Notes under the pieces: generated by a model
Databases searched by the model: none
Seen by the model: the letters and a program-made list of their open reading frames with translations, nothing else
Told to the model about the DNA's origin: nothing
Part shown: positions 54,761 through 63,330 of the stretch, one piece after another
How positions within the stretch are numbered: position 1 is the first letter of the stretch
Layout of the letters: every line of letters begins with the position of its first letter
Translations under genes and position numbers: made by a program
Assembly (NCBI RefSeq): GCF_008386585.1
Contig: NZ_VUOB01000042.1
Span: forward strand, 100,828 to 164,827
DNA from: Solihabitans fulvus
Lineage (GTDB): Bacteria > Actinomycetota > Actinomycetes > Mycobacteriales > Pseudonocardiaceae
Reading direction: 5' to 3'
DNA: 64,000 nucleotides

Positions 54761-56008
54761 TCACGGCTCGGCCACGGCAACCGGGTCGCCGAGTTCGTCG
54801 AGCCACCGCTGTTCGACCAGGTCAAGGGCGCGACGGAGCGCCCCGGTGCCCACCGCGTTCGTGCCGAGCGCGCTGAGCACGACCCTCGGCGGCGTGAGCA
54901 CCATGTTGGCCGTCATCAGCCGCACCAGCTTGCTCAGCGGCTCGAGCAGCTGGTCGCCCACCTTCGCGATGGCGCCGCCGACGACGATCAGTTCCGGGTT
55001 GAGCACCAGCGCGACGATCGCGATCGCGTAGCTGGTGCGCGCCAGGAACCGCTGGAGCACCTGCACCGCCTCGGTGTCGCCGTGCCGGGCCGCCGCGAGC
55101 ACCGCCGCCGTGTCGACCTGACCCGTCGACGGGTCGTGCGTGTCCCGCCAGTCCGCCGACCCGGCCGCACACGGCGCGGACTGCTCGACCAGCTCGGCGA
55201 CGATCTCGGTGGTCTGTAGCGCGAGCGCACTGTGCGCACGCACGTCGACCTCCTCCCACAGCCCGAGGAAGCCCAGCTCACCGGCCCCGCCGCCGAAGCC
55301 CTGCACGGGGTGACCGCCGACGATGATGCCCGCGCCGGCGTGGTATCCCGCGATCAGGAACACCACGTCGTCGACGGCCGTCGCGGACCCCCGCCAGCGC
55401 TCGCCGATCACCGCGAGGTTCGCGTCGTTGCCGACGGCGGCCCGCCGCCCGTACGTCGACTCCAACAGTGTCCGCAGCTCCAGGCCCGTCCAGTCCGGCA
55501 TGGCGGCGCAGTAGTTCACGGTGCCGGTGGCGACGTCCACGGTGCCGGGTGTGGCCGCGCCGATCGAGAGGACGTCGTCGATCGACATCGCGGCCCGCCC
55601 GAGCACGTCGGCGACGGCGGCGTGCATCTCGGCGATCCGCTCGGGCCGACCGACCGTACGGCCCACGGGCCGCTCTGCCCGGGCGACCACCCGCCCAGCC
55701 AGATCGGCGACGAACACCCGCACGCCCTCGTCGAACACGTCTATCGCCAACACGTGACCCGCCTCGGGTCGGAAGGCGAGCCGGCGCGCCGGACGACCGC
55801 GCCTGCGCTCCTCCTGCCACGCCTCGGCGACCAGCCCCAGCCGAACGAGGTCGTCGGCGACCGCGTCGACCGTCGGCCGGGACAGCTCGGCGCGCTCCGC
55901 GACCTCGGTGACCGTGAGCGAACCGACGTCGCGCAGCAACTCCAGCACCAGGCCGGCGTTGATGCGGCGCAGGAGTGAGGTCTTCACTGCGGCACGCGGC
56001 TTGGCCAT
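54761..56008 (-). CDS. ROK family transcriptional regulator (NagC/XylR type)
   Basis: A 415-residue ROK repressor. The N-terminal winged helix is LLRRINAGLVLELLRDVGSL and TVTEVAERAELSRPTVDAVA. The ROK sugar-kinase-like domain has GHVLAIDVFDEGVRVFVADL (phosphate 1), AAVGNDANLAVIGERW, the DDVVFLIAGYHAGAGIIVGG metal/sugar region and AIVALVLNPELIVVGGAIAK. The cysteine-rich zinc motif of glucose kinases (CxCGxxGCxE) is absent, as AGELGFLGLWEEVDVR stands in its place, so it is a regulator rather than a kinase. No sugar genes are adjacent, so the effector is unknown. Confidence 0.9.
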   Translation of the reverse strand: MAKPRAAVKTSLLRRINAGLVLELLRDVGSLTVTEVAERAELSRPTVDAVADDLVRLGLVAEAWQEERRRGRPARRLAFRPEAGHVLAIDVFDEGVRVFVADLAGRVVARAERPVGRTVGRPERIAEMHAAVADVLGRAAMSIDDVLSIGAATPGTVDVATGTVNYCAAMPDWTGLELRTLLESTYGRRAAVGNDANLAVIGERWRGSATAVDDVVFLIAGYHAGAGIIVGGHPVQGFGGGAGELGFLGLWEEVDVRAHSALALQTTEIVAELVEQSAPCAAGSADWRDTHDPSTGQVDTAAVLAAARHGDTEAVQVLQRFLARTSYAIAIVALVLNPELIVVGGAIAKVGDQLLEPLSKLVRLMTANMVLTPPRVVLSALGTNAVGTGALRRALDLVEQRWLDELGDPVAVAEP

Positions 56009-56426
56009 CGTCGGTCCACCTCAGGCGTCGTGTGAAAACCGGATGTTATCCGTACCGTTGGCCACCGCAGCGCGACCGCACCCTTTCCTCCCTTCCAGGC
56101 CGCATGACCCGCTCTACCACGCTCCCCCGCGCCGACGATGGCGCCTCGACGCGCCGACCACGGACCGGCGCAGGGCAGCACGAGCCGCCCGGCTCTCGCG
56201 CGCACCGGGCCCTGGCGGTGCGTGACTCGATCGGAACGACGGCCGCCGTACACGCCGCTCCTGCCTGGTGGCTCACGCTGACCACTCTCCTTTCTGGACT
56301 GAGGTGATGTGTGTGTCTGCTCTTTAGAACACCGATGGCGAGAAACGGTTGCAGGGAATTTTGGATCGGGATGGACGGGTGTGCCCGGAGAGCTGGTTCG
56401 CCAGAGGCGACCCGAGCGCGCATGCG
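56009..56426. other. Intergenic region without a supported gene
   Basis: About 420 bp between the ROK start and the multicopper oxidase terminator. GAGGTG followed by ATG at 56307 opens a six-codon ORF (MCVSAL), too short and with no gene behind it on that strand to call a leader. No promoter consensus is clear. Confidence 0.5.
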
Positions 56427-56462
56427 CCAGGACCCCGGAGCGGCGCGGCTCCGGGGTCCTGG
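56427..56462 (-). terminator. Strong hairpin terminator after the multicopper oxidase
   Basis: CCAGGACCCCGGAGC and GCTCCGGGGTCCTGG form a perfect 15-bp stem with the loop GGCGCG, 19 bp beyond the stop at 56481. Confidence 0.85.
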
Positions 56463-56480
56463 CTCCACAGGCCACCAGTG

Positions 56481-58313
56481 CTACATGGGCATGGGCTTGC
56501 CACCCATGGGCCGGTAGTCGAGGATCTCCCTCGGCATCACCACGAACGGGCGCATCATGCCCTCGTCCTCATGCTCGAGGATGTGGCAGTGGTACATGAA
56601 CTCACCGGTGCCGCCGTCGAACCGGCCGAACACCGTCGCGAGCTGGTTCGGCGCGACCCTGATGACGTCCTTCCAGCCAATCTCGTTGTCCGGCAACGGT
56701 TCCACGGCGGCGCGCGTGACCGGACCCGCCGTGCCCTCGATCGGGACGCCGGCCGGATCGGTGGCCTGCTCGAACGTATTCACGTAGCTGTCCCTGGACA
56801 ACAACTGGAACGCCGTCAGGTGAATGTGGACCGGATGAGTGATCGGCCCCAGGTTCAGGATGTTCCACTGTTCCCAGCCGCCGAGGTCGGTGAAGAAGTT
56901 CACCGTGTCCTCGAACATCTTCGCCACTCGCCGCAACAGCGTCGTCTCCTTGGCGCCGGGCAACAACACCTCGATGACGCCGTCGGTCGCCTTGCCCGCC
57001 AGCGAACGGTCGTCGGTCATCGCCATCTCCCACAGCTCCGGCATCCCGGAGCTGGCCGGCAGCGTCAGCACCAGCCACCGGTGCTCGTGCGGATGCGAAT
57101 CGTGGGTCAGCCGAACGAACGAGCCGGAAAGCTTGCGCGGTAATGCGAACGGGTCGCCCACCTGCTGATCGTCGACCCGGAACTCCAGCACCGCGCCGTC
57201 GTCAAGGGCGTTGACGAACCTGACCTTGCGACCGCGAAACACACTGAAGTCGACCAGCAGATCGGCCCGCTCGGCCGGCGCCAGCGTCAGCCCACCATCC
57301 GGAATGGACACCGGTTCGGGCAGCAGTCCGCTGTCGGTGCCGATCTGCCACACCGCCCTGCGCATCAACTCCTGCGGCACGGTCGAACCGTCCTCGTACA
57401 CCAGCCGCAACGAGTAGAAACGTCCGTTCGCCGCGTTGAGCACACGGAAGCGATACCACCGCGCGTCCACCTCGAAGTGCGGCCAGATCGTCCCGTTGAC
57501 CAGCGTGAACGGCCCACGGAAATTGGTGTCGACCTCGCCGCCCGCCGCATTCGTCAGCCGCTGGACCTTGTGCAGCAGCTGACCGGTCAGCTGACCGTCC
57601 GGAGTCGTGTCCAGATTGCGGTCCGACAGGATCAGCGGCACCTCGTGCGGGCCGCTCGGCAGCCGCAGCGCGTCCTCCTCGTCGTCCCTGATCAGGTACA
57701 TCCCGGCGAGTCCGGTCTGCACGTTCAGCGCGGTGACGCCCATGGCGTGGTCGTGGTACCACATCGTCGCGGCCGGCTGGTCGTTCGGATACTCGGCGAG
57801 TTGCGCGCCACCGGTCGGCACGGCGTTGAACGCCCAACCGTCGTTGCCCGCGTTGGTCCTGGCGCCGTGCAGGTGCACCACCGTCCACGGCGGCAACGCG
57901 GCGACCTTCGGGTCCGCCTCGACTCCGTCCCGACCCGCTCGCCCCATGGGATCGGGGTTGCTGGTGCTCGCCGCCACCGCGACGTGCCGCAACGGGTAGT
58001 CGCCCGTGATCTCGTTGGCCCAGGACACCCGCAGCCGCTGGCCGCGACGCACCTCGATGGTCGGACCCGGGAAGTGCCCGTCGTAGGCCCACACCCGGCT
58101 CGGCGGCAGCTCCGAGTGCAGGCGCGCCCAGGTCGCGCGCATCCGCACGGTCACGTGCGACACGTCGCCCTGCGGCCGGGGACGGAGCAGCGGCGGCACC
58201 CGCATCGGATCCAGGTACGGCGTGAGCGTCCCGCCGAGGATCGCCTCGGCCTCCCCGACCACGGCGTGCCGCGGCTCGACCCAGGACACGGTCGAGTCGA
58301 TGAGTTCGGTCAT
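56481..58313 (-). CDS. Multicopper oxidase (phenoxazinone-synthase/bilirubin-oxidase-like)
   Basis: A 610-residue cytoplasmic multicopper oxidase, without a signal peptide. All four copper motifs are present: HLHG (147-150), WYHDHAMG (185-192), HPVHIHLTAF near 510, and YHCHILEHEDEGMMRPFVV near 577-595, which gives the H-C-H T1/T3 bridge and the axial methionine. The long N-terminus and overall length match the actinomycete PhsA-type oxidases that couple o-aminophenols, and bilirubin oxidases. Oxygen is reduced to water while a phenolic substrate is oxidised. It is monocistronic, with its own terminator. The C-terminal GGKPMPM is unremarkable. Confidence 0.92.
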   Translation of the reverse strand: MTELIDSTVSWVEPRHAVVGEAEAILGGTLTPYLDPMRVPPLLRPRPQGDVSHVTVRMRATWARLHSELPPSRVWAYDGHFPGPTIEVRRGQRLRVSWANEITGDYPLRHVAVAASTSNPDPMGRAGRDGVEADPKVAALPPWTVVHLHGARTNAGNDGWAFNAVPTGGAQLAEYPNDQPAATMWYHDHAMGVTALNVQTGLAGMYLIRDDEEDALRLPSGPHEVPLILSDRNLDTTPDGQLTGQLLHKVQRLTNAAGGEVDTNFRGPFTLVNGTIWPHFEVDARWYRFRVLNAANGRFYSLRLVYEDGSTVPQELMRRAVWQIGTDSGLLPEPVSIPDGGLTLAPAERADLLVDFSVFRGRKVRFVNALDDGAVLEFRVDDQQVGDPFALPRKLSGSFVRLTHDSHPHEHRWLVLTLPASSGMPELWEMAMTDDRSLAGKATDGVIEVLLPGAKETTLLRRVAKMFEDTVNFFTDLGGWEQWNILNLGPITHPVHIHLTAFQLLSRDSYVNTFEQATDPAGVPIEGTAGPVTRAAVEPLPDNEIGWKDVIRVAPNQLATVFGRFDGGTGEFMYHCHILEHEDEGMMRPFVVMPREILDYRPMGGKPMPM

Positions 58314-58623
58314 GCTTCCCCCTACGTGCCAACGATCTCGTCGCTCCCCAGCGACGGTTGGCGGTGATCGTCAAGCCACCGGTCGGCGGCTTTCGTCGGC
58401 GACGCGACGTGCGGGACGCGGGACATGCCCGGACAGCGCCACTCCCCAGCGCGACCCCCCGGTCGACGGCGCCCGCTCCCCAACGCGCTCCGCTGCCTCC
58501 ACCCTGCTGCACGGACAGTCACCTGCCAGCGTCCAATCGGGCGACATAGACAGAATTCATGTTTCGGACAGCGCCCTGGCGAACACCGTGAGTGACAGAT
58601 CGTCGCGCACATATGATGATCGG
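58314..58623. other. Divergent intergenic region, no supported gene
   Basis: These 310 bp separate the divergent multicopper oxidase and RdgB-like genes and presumably hold both promoters. A 13-codon minus-strand ORF with an ATG near 58561 (MNSVYVARLDAGR) has no ribosome binding site. Nothing else is supported. Confidence 0.45.
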
Positions 58624-59172
58624 ATGTTGACGAGCTTCACTTTCGTGACCGGCAACCCGGGCAAGGCCGAACAGCTCGGCTACCACCTGAGCATCCCCGT
58701 GGCGCACCAGGACGTCGACCTTCTCGAGATCCAGTCGCTCGATCCGCACGACGTGGCCGAGCACAAGGCCAGGGAGGCGTACCGAGTGCTCGGTTCACCT
58801 GTTCTGGTGGAAGACACGTCGCTGACCTTCCACGCGCTCGGCCGGCTGCCCGGACCGCTGATCAAGTGGTTCCTCACGGAACTGGAGAACAGCGGTCTGA
58901 CTCGGTTGCTCGATGGGCACGAGGACCGTTCCGCCACCGCGGAGGTGGTGTTCTGCCTGTATGACGGCGAGACGGCACGCACGTTCCACGGCGAGGTCCG
59001 CGGCCGGATCGCCGAGCGGCCGAGGGGCGTCATGGGATTCGGCTGGGATCCAATCTTCGTGCCGGACGGCCACGACCGCACCTGGGGCGAGATGAGCCCG
59101 GCCGAGCAGGCCGCGACCTCCGTGCGGCGGATCGCGCTCGCCAAGCTGGAGGCCGAGCTCGCCGCGTCCTAG
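58624..59172 (+). CDS. Non-canonical purine NTP pyrophosphatase (RdgB/HAM1 family)
   Basis: A 182-residue Ham1-fold enzyme. The family start TFVTGNPGKAEQLGYHL supplies the T-G-N-x-x-K substrate loop; later motifs are PVLVEDTSLTFHALGRLPGP, GVMGFGWDPIFVPDG and TWGEMSPAEQAATSVRRIAL. It hydrolyses ITP/XTP or dITP to monophosphates, keeping deaminated purines out of nucleic acids. The start and length differ somewhat from typical actinobacterial RdgB (~200 residues), so it may be a second, more eukaryote-like member. The ATG has a poor ribosome binding site. Confidence 0.87.
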   Translation: MLTSFTFVTGNPGKAEQLGYHLSIPVAHQDVDLLEIQSLDPHDVAEHKAREAYRVLGSPVLVEDTSLTFHALGRLPGPLIKWFLTELENSGLTRLLDGHEDRSATAEVVFCLYDGETARTFHGEVRGRIAERPRGVMGFGWDPIFVPDGHDRTWGEMSPAEQAATSVRRIALAKLEAELAAS

Positions 59173-59507
59173 GACACGGCTGGTTCCAGGACACGACAGA
59201 CACCCGCCATCCGTCGATGCCGAGGTGGGCGCTGGCGGAGCATGGGTCAGCGCAACGACATGCCCCGAGTCGGTGTTCATTACCCGACCGCCTGTCCGCA
59301 CCACCCGTCCGCGCACTGCGTCCACACTTCACTGCAACCGAATGTCCACTTCGGGTGTTCTACCCAGTGCAGCACCCGCTCCAGAATTTCCCGAATCACC
59401 CATCCCTCAACCGCAACCGAACCGACCCCCTCGGTGTTCTCTCTCATACAGCCCCAACCAACCCCTGCCACACCCGACCGGCAGTACTGACCTTGGAGGT
59501 GAGTTCA
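59173..59507. other. Intergenic region upstream of the ATP-grasp gene
   Basis: About 335 bp, notably richer in A, C and CA/CC runs on the plus strand than its neighbours (for example CCCATCCCTCAACCGCAACC). No gene with a ribosome binding site is seen; it probably carries the promoter and 5' leader of the ATP-grasp gene. Confidence 0.45.
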
Positions 59508-60848
59508 TTGAGTCTCGACGATCCGCAGCAGGAGCAGGGCGAGCGCCCCCTGCTCCTCCTGATCGGCAGCAGCGCGCGGCGAAACCGCGAGTTCATCCTG
59601 CGCTCGGTCACCCGTCGGTATCGGCTGTGGCTGTTACAACCGACCGAGGTGTCCTGGGAGGAGCCCTACTTAACGGGCTTCACGATGGTCGACAACACCG
59701 ACCAGGACAAGCTGGTCGCAGCGGCGCTCGAGGTCGCGGCCGCGCACCCGGTCGCCGGGGTGTTCTGCTACGACGAGGGTCTGGTGTGGCCGGCGGCCTT
59801 CGCGGCGGAGGCGTTGGGCGTGCCGGGCAACAGTCCCGCGGCCATCGCCGCGTGCCGGGACAAGGCGACCACCCGCGCTGCCCTGGCAGCTGCGGAGGTG
59901 CCGCAGCCGGAGTCGTCCGCCGTCGCCTCGCTGGCTGAGGCACGGGTGACGGCCCAACGGATCGGCTATCCCGTCGTGCTCAAGCCGCGTGGCCTGGCGG
60001 GCAGCATGGGGGTGCGGCGCGCGAACACCCCGGGTGAGTTGGCGGACGCCTACGCGGCGGCGAGCGCGGCGTCGTACCCGAACGTCCCGGTCTATCGCGA
60101 CGGCGTGCTGGTCGAGGAGTACGTCGACGGGCCGGAGATCAGCGTGGACAGCGTCTTCTACCAAGGCGTGTGCACGCCGTTGGTGGTGGCACGAAAGCAG
60201 GTTGGTTTCGAACCGTTCTTCGAGGAGGTGGGGCATCTGGTCGACGCGGCGGACCCGCTGCTGACGGACGACCGGTTGACGACGCTGTTGGACCGCAGCC
60301 ATCGGGCGCTGGGGTTCCTCAACGGGGTGACGCACACCGAGTTCCGGCTGACCGAACGCGGGCCGGTGCTGCTGGAGGTCAACGCGCGGCTCGGTGGCGA
60401 CCTGATCCCGTACCTCGGGTGGCTGGCCGGTGGCGTGGACTCGGCGATGGCTGCCGCCGACGTGGCTGCCGGACGGGAGCCCGAGGTCGACCGCTCGCGG
60501 CGCGCCGTGGCCGCGGTGCGGTTCCTGTATCCGGAGCGGGACACCGAAGTCGTGTCGGTGACGGTGCGGGAGGACCGGGTGGTGCCGCCGATCCACACCG
60601 CGTTTCCGATGGCCGCTGACGGGGCTCGGCTGCGGCTGCCGCCGCGCGGGTACATCGCCAGGTACGGCTGCGTGATCGCCGTTGCGGACAGCGGGCACGA
60701 GGCGCAGGCCGCGCTGGTCGACGCTGCCGACATCGTGCGGCTCGACGGGCGACCGTTGGGCACGGACGGAGTGCACCTGGGCATGGACGGCGTCATGGAC
60801 GGGGCGCAGCTGGGCATGGACGGCGGCATAGACAGAGCGCAGCCGTGA
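59508..60848 (+). CDS. ATP-grasp domain ligase
   Basis: A 446-residue ATP-grasp enzyme. TTG at 59508 is the start, since GGAGGTGAG precedes it at good spacing. Features: a pre-ATP-grasp domain (LLLLIGSSARRNREFILRSV), CRDKATTRAALAAAEVPQP, the ATP-binding PVVLKPRGLAGSMGVRRANT, EEYVDGPEISVDSVFYQG and metal-binding TEFRLTERGPVLLEVNARLG. Such enzymes join a carboxylate to an amine through an acyl-phosphate, making dipeptides, amino-acid amides or natural-product parts. The last 33 codons hold two 33-bp repeats (60777-60842; LGMDGVMDGAQ, LGMDGGIDRAQ). No biosynthetic partners follow. Confidence 0.87.
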   Translation: MSLDDPQQEQGERPLLLLIGSSARRNREFILRSVTRRYRLWLLQPTEVSWEEPYLTGFTMVDNTDQDKLVAAALEVAAAHPVAGVFCYDEGLVWPAAFAAEALGVPGNSPAAIAACRDKATTRAALAAAEVPQPESSAVASLAEARVTAQRIGYPVVLKPRGLAGSMGVRRANTPGELADAYAAASAASYPNVPVYRDGVLVEEYVDGPEISVDSVFYQGVCTPLVVARKQVGFEPFFEEVGHLVDAADPLLTDDRLTTLLDRSHRALGFLNGVTHTEFRLTERGPVLLEVNARLGGDLIPYLGWLAGGVDSAMAAADVAAGREPEVDRSRRAVAAVRFLYPERDTEVVSVTVREDRVVPPIHTAFPMAADGARLRLPPRGYIARYGCVIAVADSGHEAQAALVDAADIVRLDGRPLGTDGVHLGMDGVMDGAQLGMDGGIDRAQP

Positions 60849-60935
60849 GCAACGGCGGTCGGTCGCGGCGGGCCCGGTCCGAAACTGCTCGCGGCGAACT
60901 GCATCCAGACGGCGGCGTTCGGTGTTCTACCTGTT

Positions 60936-61541
60936 ATGGGCGTGGATGCCAACGGCGAGGAAGCGCACGCCGCCGAGACGGAGCGGCTCCGCAGCATGCT
61001 GGCCGACGATCTCGACGTGGGCTTCGCGGAGTTCGTCCGGGTCTTTCAGCGGCCGGTCTACTCCGCCGTGCTCCGGGCCTGTGGGCATGCGGTGGACGCC
61101 GAGGATCTGGCGGCCGAGACGTTCCTGCGGGCGTACCGGGCCCTGCGCGGCTATGACCGGCGGCGGATCATGGCGTTGCAGCCGAGGGCTTGGCTGATGA
61201 CCGTCGCGCTGAACACCTGGCGGAACCAGGTGCGCGACCGCGCCCGCCAGCCCAGCGAGGTCCCGCTGGACGGCGAGGTGGAGCCTCGGTCGGCGACCGA
61301 CCCGGTGGCAGACACCGTCAGCCGCCTGGAGGATCGTCGGTTGCTCGCCACCCTGGTAGTAGGCCTGCCGGCGGCGCAACGGCTCGCGCTCGTGCTGCGG
61401 TACGTCTGCGACTTGTCCGTCGTGGAGGTGGCCGAGGCGATCGGGTGTCCGGCGGGCACGGCGAAGTCGCACGTCTCGCGCGGGCTGAGACGCCTGCGTG
61501 CCGAGCATGCGGTGCGAGAGTTGTACGAGGTGCCCCGGTGA
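60936..61541 (+). CDS. ECF-type RNA polymerase sigma factor
   Basis: A 201-residue group-4 sigma factor. Region 2 runs ~30-100 (VGFAEFVRVFQRPVYSAVLR, DAEDLAAETFLRAYRALRGY, AWLMTVALNTWRNQVRDRAR). Region 4 runs ~135-195 (LATLVVGLPAAQRLALVLRY, LSVVEVAEAIGCPAGTAKSH, VSRGLRRLRAEHAV). No anti-sigma gene with a zinc-binding HxxxCxxC motif follows; the next gene is an O6-methylguanine transferase with an Ada zinc domain. The layout suggests a sigma factor serving the alkylation-damage response, with the Ada-type domain as possible sensor. Confidence 0.9.
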   Translation: MGVDANGEEAHAAETERLRSMLADDLDVGFAEFVRVFQRPVYSAVLRACGHAVDAEDLAAETFLRAYRALRGYDRRRIMALQPRAWLMTVALNTWRNQVRDRARQPSEVPLDGEVEPRSATDPVADTVSRLEDRRLLATLVVGLPAAQRLALVLRYVCDLSVVEVAEAIGCPAGTAKSHVSRGLRRLRAEHAVRELYEVPR

Positions 61542-61547
61542 CACGGT

Positions 61548-61619
61548 CACACCGAGCGGGGCTGGCACACCGAGCGGGGCTGGCGCGCAGCGGAAACAGG
61601 GCACGCAGCGGAAACAGGT
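61548..61619 (+). repeat. 18-bp tandem repeat array (4 units, two types)
   Basis: Units 1 and 2 (61548-61565, 61566-61583) are both CACACCGAGCGGGGCTGG. Units 3 and 4 (61584-61601, 61602-61619) are CGCGCAGCGGAAACAGGG and CACGCAGCGGAAACAGGT. They lie in the 103-bp gap between the sigma and Ogt-Ada genes, six bases after the sigma stop, and end before GGGAGGAGAG, the ribosome binding site of the next gene. Confidence 0.9.
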
Positions 61620-61644
61620 CGCTTGCCGAAGGGAGGAGAGGGCA

Positions 61645-62457
61645 ATGGTGATCATCGACCGGGATGGTGGCGGGAGCCCTCCGGTGGACGAGTTGGAGGC
61701 CGCGCTCGCCGCGCTCGCGGTGGATCCGCCGGCGAGTCTGTCCGCTCGGATCTTCGCACAGTGGTGCAGGGTCACGAGCCCGACCGGCGACCTCTACGTG
61801 GCGTTCAGCGACCAAGGCATCTCCTACGTGCGCACCGCGGAGGCCGTCGGCGATGACGAGACGGTCTTCCTGGAGTCCTTCCGCGCCAGGTTCGAACGTC
61901 CGCTGCTGGCCGCCGACCGTCCCCCACCCGGCCTGCTGCCCGCAGTGCGAACGGGTCGCACGAGACCGCTGCGGTTCGACCTCGGTCAGCTGACCGACTT
62001 CGAACGTGCCGTACTGACCGTGACGGCCCAGATCCCGGCGGGGCAGACCAGGCCGTACGGGTGGGTGGCCAAGGAGATCGGCCGGCCGAAGGCGGTCCGG
62101 GCGGTGGGTACGGCGCTGGGGCGGAATCCCGTGCCCGTGCTGATCCCGTGCCACCGGGTGACGCGGTCGGACGGCGTTCCCGGGGAGTACGTGTTCGGCC
62201 CGCAGGCCAAGGAACGGCTGCTGCGCGCCGAGGCAGTCAACCTGGACGAGGTGCGCGAGCTGGCCAGCGAAAGGATCTTCTATCTGGGCAGCGACACCAC
62301 CGGCATCGTGTGCTTCCCGACCTGTCATCATGCTCGGCGCATCACCGCCAAACACCGCAAGGGCTTCCGCAACATCGAGCAGGCCGCGGAGCACGGCTAC
62401 CGGCCGTGCCTGCACTGCCGGCCCGGTATCGCGACCGGCGACGCCGTGGGTGCGTGA
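61645..62457 (+). CDS. O6-methylguanine-DNA methyltransferase with C-terminal Ada zinc domain
   Basis: A 270-residue fusion. Residues ~45-200 are a methyltransferase of the Ogt/AGT type: FERAVLTVTAQIPAGQTRPY, GRPKAVRAVGTALGRNPVPV and the active-site PCHR in LIPCHRVTRSDG. Residues ~210-265 are an Ada metal-binding domain: RIFYLGSDTTGIVCFPTCHH with Cys-x3-Cys and YRPCLHCRP with Cys-x2-Cys. In E. coli Ada the zinc domain comes first; here the order is reversed and no AraC part is seen. It moves methyl groups from O6-guanine, and perhaps from backbone phosphotriesters, to itself. ATG 61645 has GGGAGGAGAG upstream. Confidence 0.92.
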   Translation: MVIIDRDGGGSPPVDELEAALAALAVDPPASLSARIFAQWCRVTSPTGDLYVAFSDQGISYVRTAEAVGDDETVFLESFRARFERPLLAADRPPPGLLPAVRTGRTRPLRFDLGQLTDFERAVLTVTAQIPAGQTRPYGWVAKEIGRPKAVRAVGTALGRNPVPVLIPCHRVTRSDGVPGEYVFGPQAKERLLRAEAVNLDEVRELASERIFYLGSDTTGIVCFPTCHHARRITAKHRKGFRNIEQAAEHGYRPCLHCRPGIATGDAVGA

Positions 62458-62562
62458 CGCGGCAAGCAATGACCCGGACTCCGCGTGGCGCGTGCGTCGC
62501 GCGAGACGAGGCCGTATGGCGGCCAGAACGACCGACGACGCAATGCCCGAGGACCGTAGCGA

Positions 62563-63288
62563 ATGAGAACTCCGGAGAACGCAGTGCTTTCGTTTCACGC
62601 CGGCACGGAACAGGCCAGGCAGGACAGCTCACCTCAGGACGGTTCGGCGCGGGGCGACGTCACGCAGGAGTCTCCGGCTCGCGACAGCACCGCACCGGGC
62701 GGTTCTTCGCTGGGTGACGGAGCAGCGATGGACCCGGGGGCGAGCGCGGGGGCGGGGACCCCTGGCCTGGTTGTGGTGGCCACGCACGAGACACCCGTCG
62801 GCACGCTGAGTCTCGCGGTCACCGAGGTGGGGTTGGCGACCTGCTGCTTCCTGCCGCCGGAGGCCGTGGCGGCACGGTTCGTCGGCGACGTGCGTGACGA
62901 GGAGGCGGCGGCCGGAACGCGTCAGGCCAGCCTGCTCGCGTTGGCGCGCACGGAGTTGGACGCCTACTTCGCCGGGACGTTGCAGGGCTTCACCGTTCCG
63001 GTCGACTTGCGGTTGGCGTCGGCCTTCGACCGCAGTGTGTTGCTGGCGCTGGACGTGGTGGGCTTCGGCAGCACAACGACCTACGGGACGCTGGCCAAGA
63101 AGTTGGACCTGCCGCCTACGGCGGCGCGGGCGGTCGGCGGGTCGATGGCAGGGAATCCCGTGCTGATCGTGGTGCCGTGTCACCGAGTGGTCGGCTCGAC
63201 CGGTGCGCTCGTCGGCTACGCGGGCGGCCTAGAAGTGAAGCGCGCACTGCTCGACCTGGAGACCGATACCGAAGGCATGTTGTTCTGA
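62563..63288 (+). CDS. Methylated-DNA--protein-cysteine methyltransferase
   Basis: A 241-residue MGMT. The core starts near residue 68: LVVVATHETPVGTLSLAVTE, ATCCFLPPEAVAARFVGDV, ALARTELDAYFAGTLQGFTV, TTTYGTLAKKLDLPPTAARA and the active-site VVPCHRVVGSTGALVGYAGG. The first ~65 residues are disordered and Ser/Gly/Gln-rich; ATG 62728 would remove most of them, so the start is uncertain. It directly removes alkyl groups from O6-guanine in a suicide reaction. It is the second such gene in a row, 105 bp after the Ogt-Ada fusion, making a local alkylation-repair cluster with the sigma factor. Confidence 0.9.
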   Translation: MRTPENAVLSFHAGTEQARQDSSPQDGSARGDVTQESPARDSTAPGGSSLGDGAAMDPGASAGAGTPGLVVVATHETPVGTLSLAVTEVGLATCCFLPPEAVAARFVGDVRDEEAAAGTRQASLLALARTELDAYFAGTLQGFTVPVDLRLASAFDRSVLLALDVVGFGSTTTYGTLAKKLDLPPTAARAVGGSMAGNPVLIVVPCHRVVGSTGALVGYAGGLEVKRALLDLETDTEGMLF

Positions 63289-63330
63289 GCCCCACGCTCG
63301 CGCCGTTTCCGTGGTGAGGGAGGCCGCCGC

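Noticed and set aside
56307..56327. Six-codon leader peptide MCVSAL with GAGGTG upstream
   Set aside because: Nothing lies behind it on the same strand; the next gene is convergent.
58523..58563. 13-codon leader MNSVYVARLDAGR before the multicopper oxidase
   Set aside because: No ribosome binding site, about 210 bp from the gene, and no attenuator structure seen.
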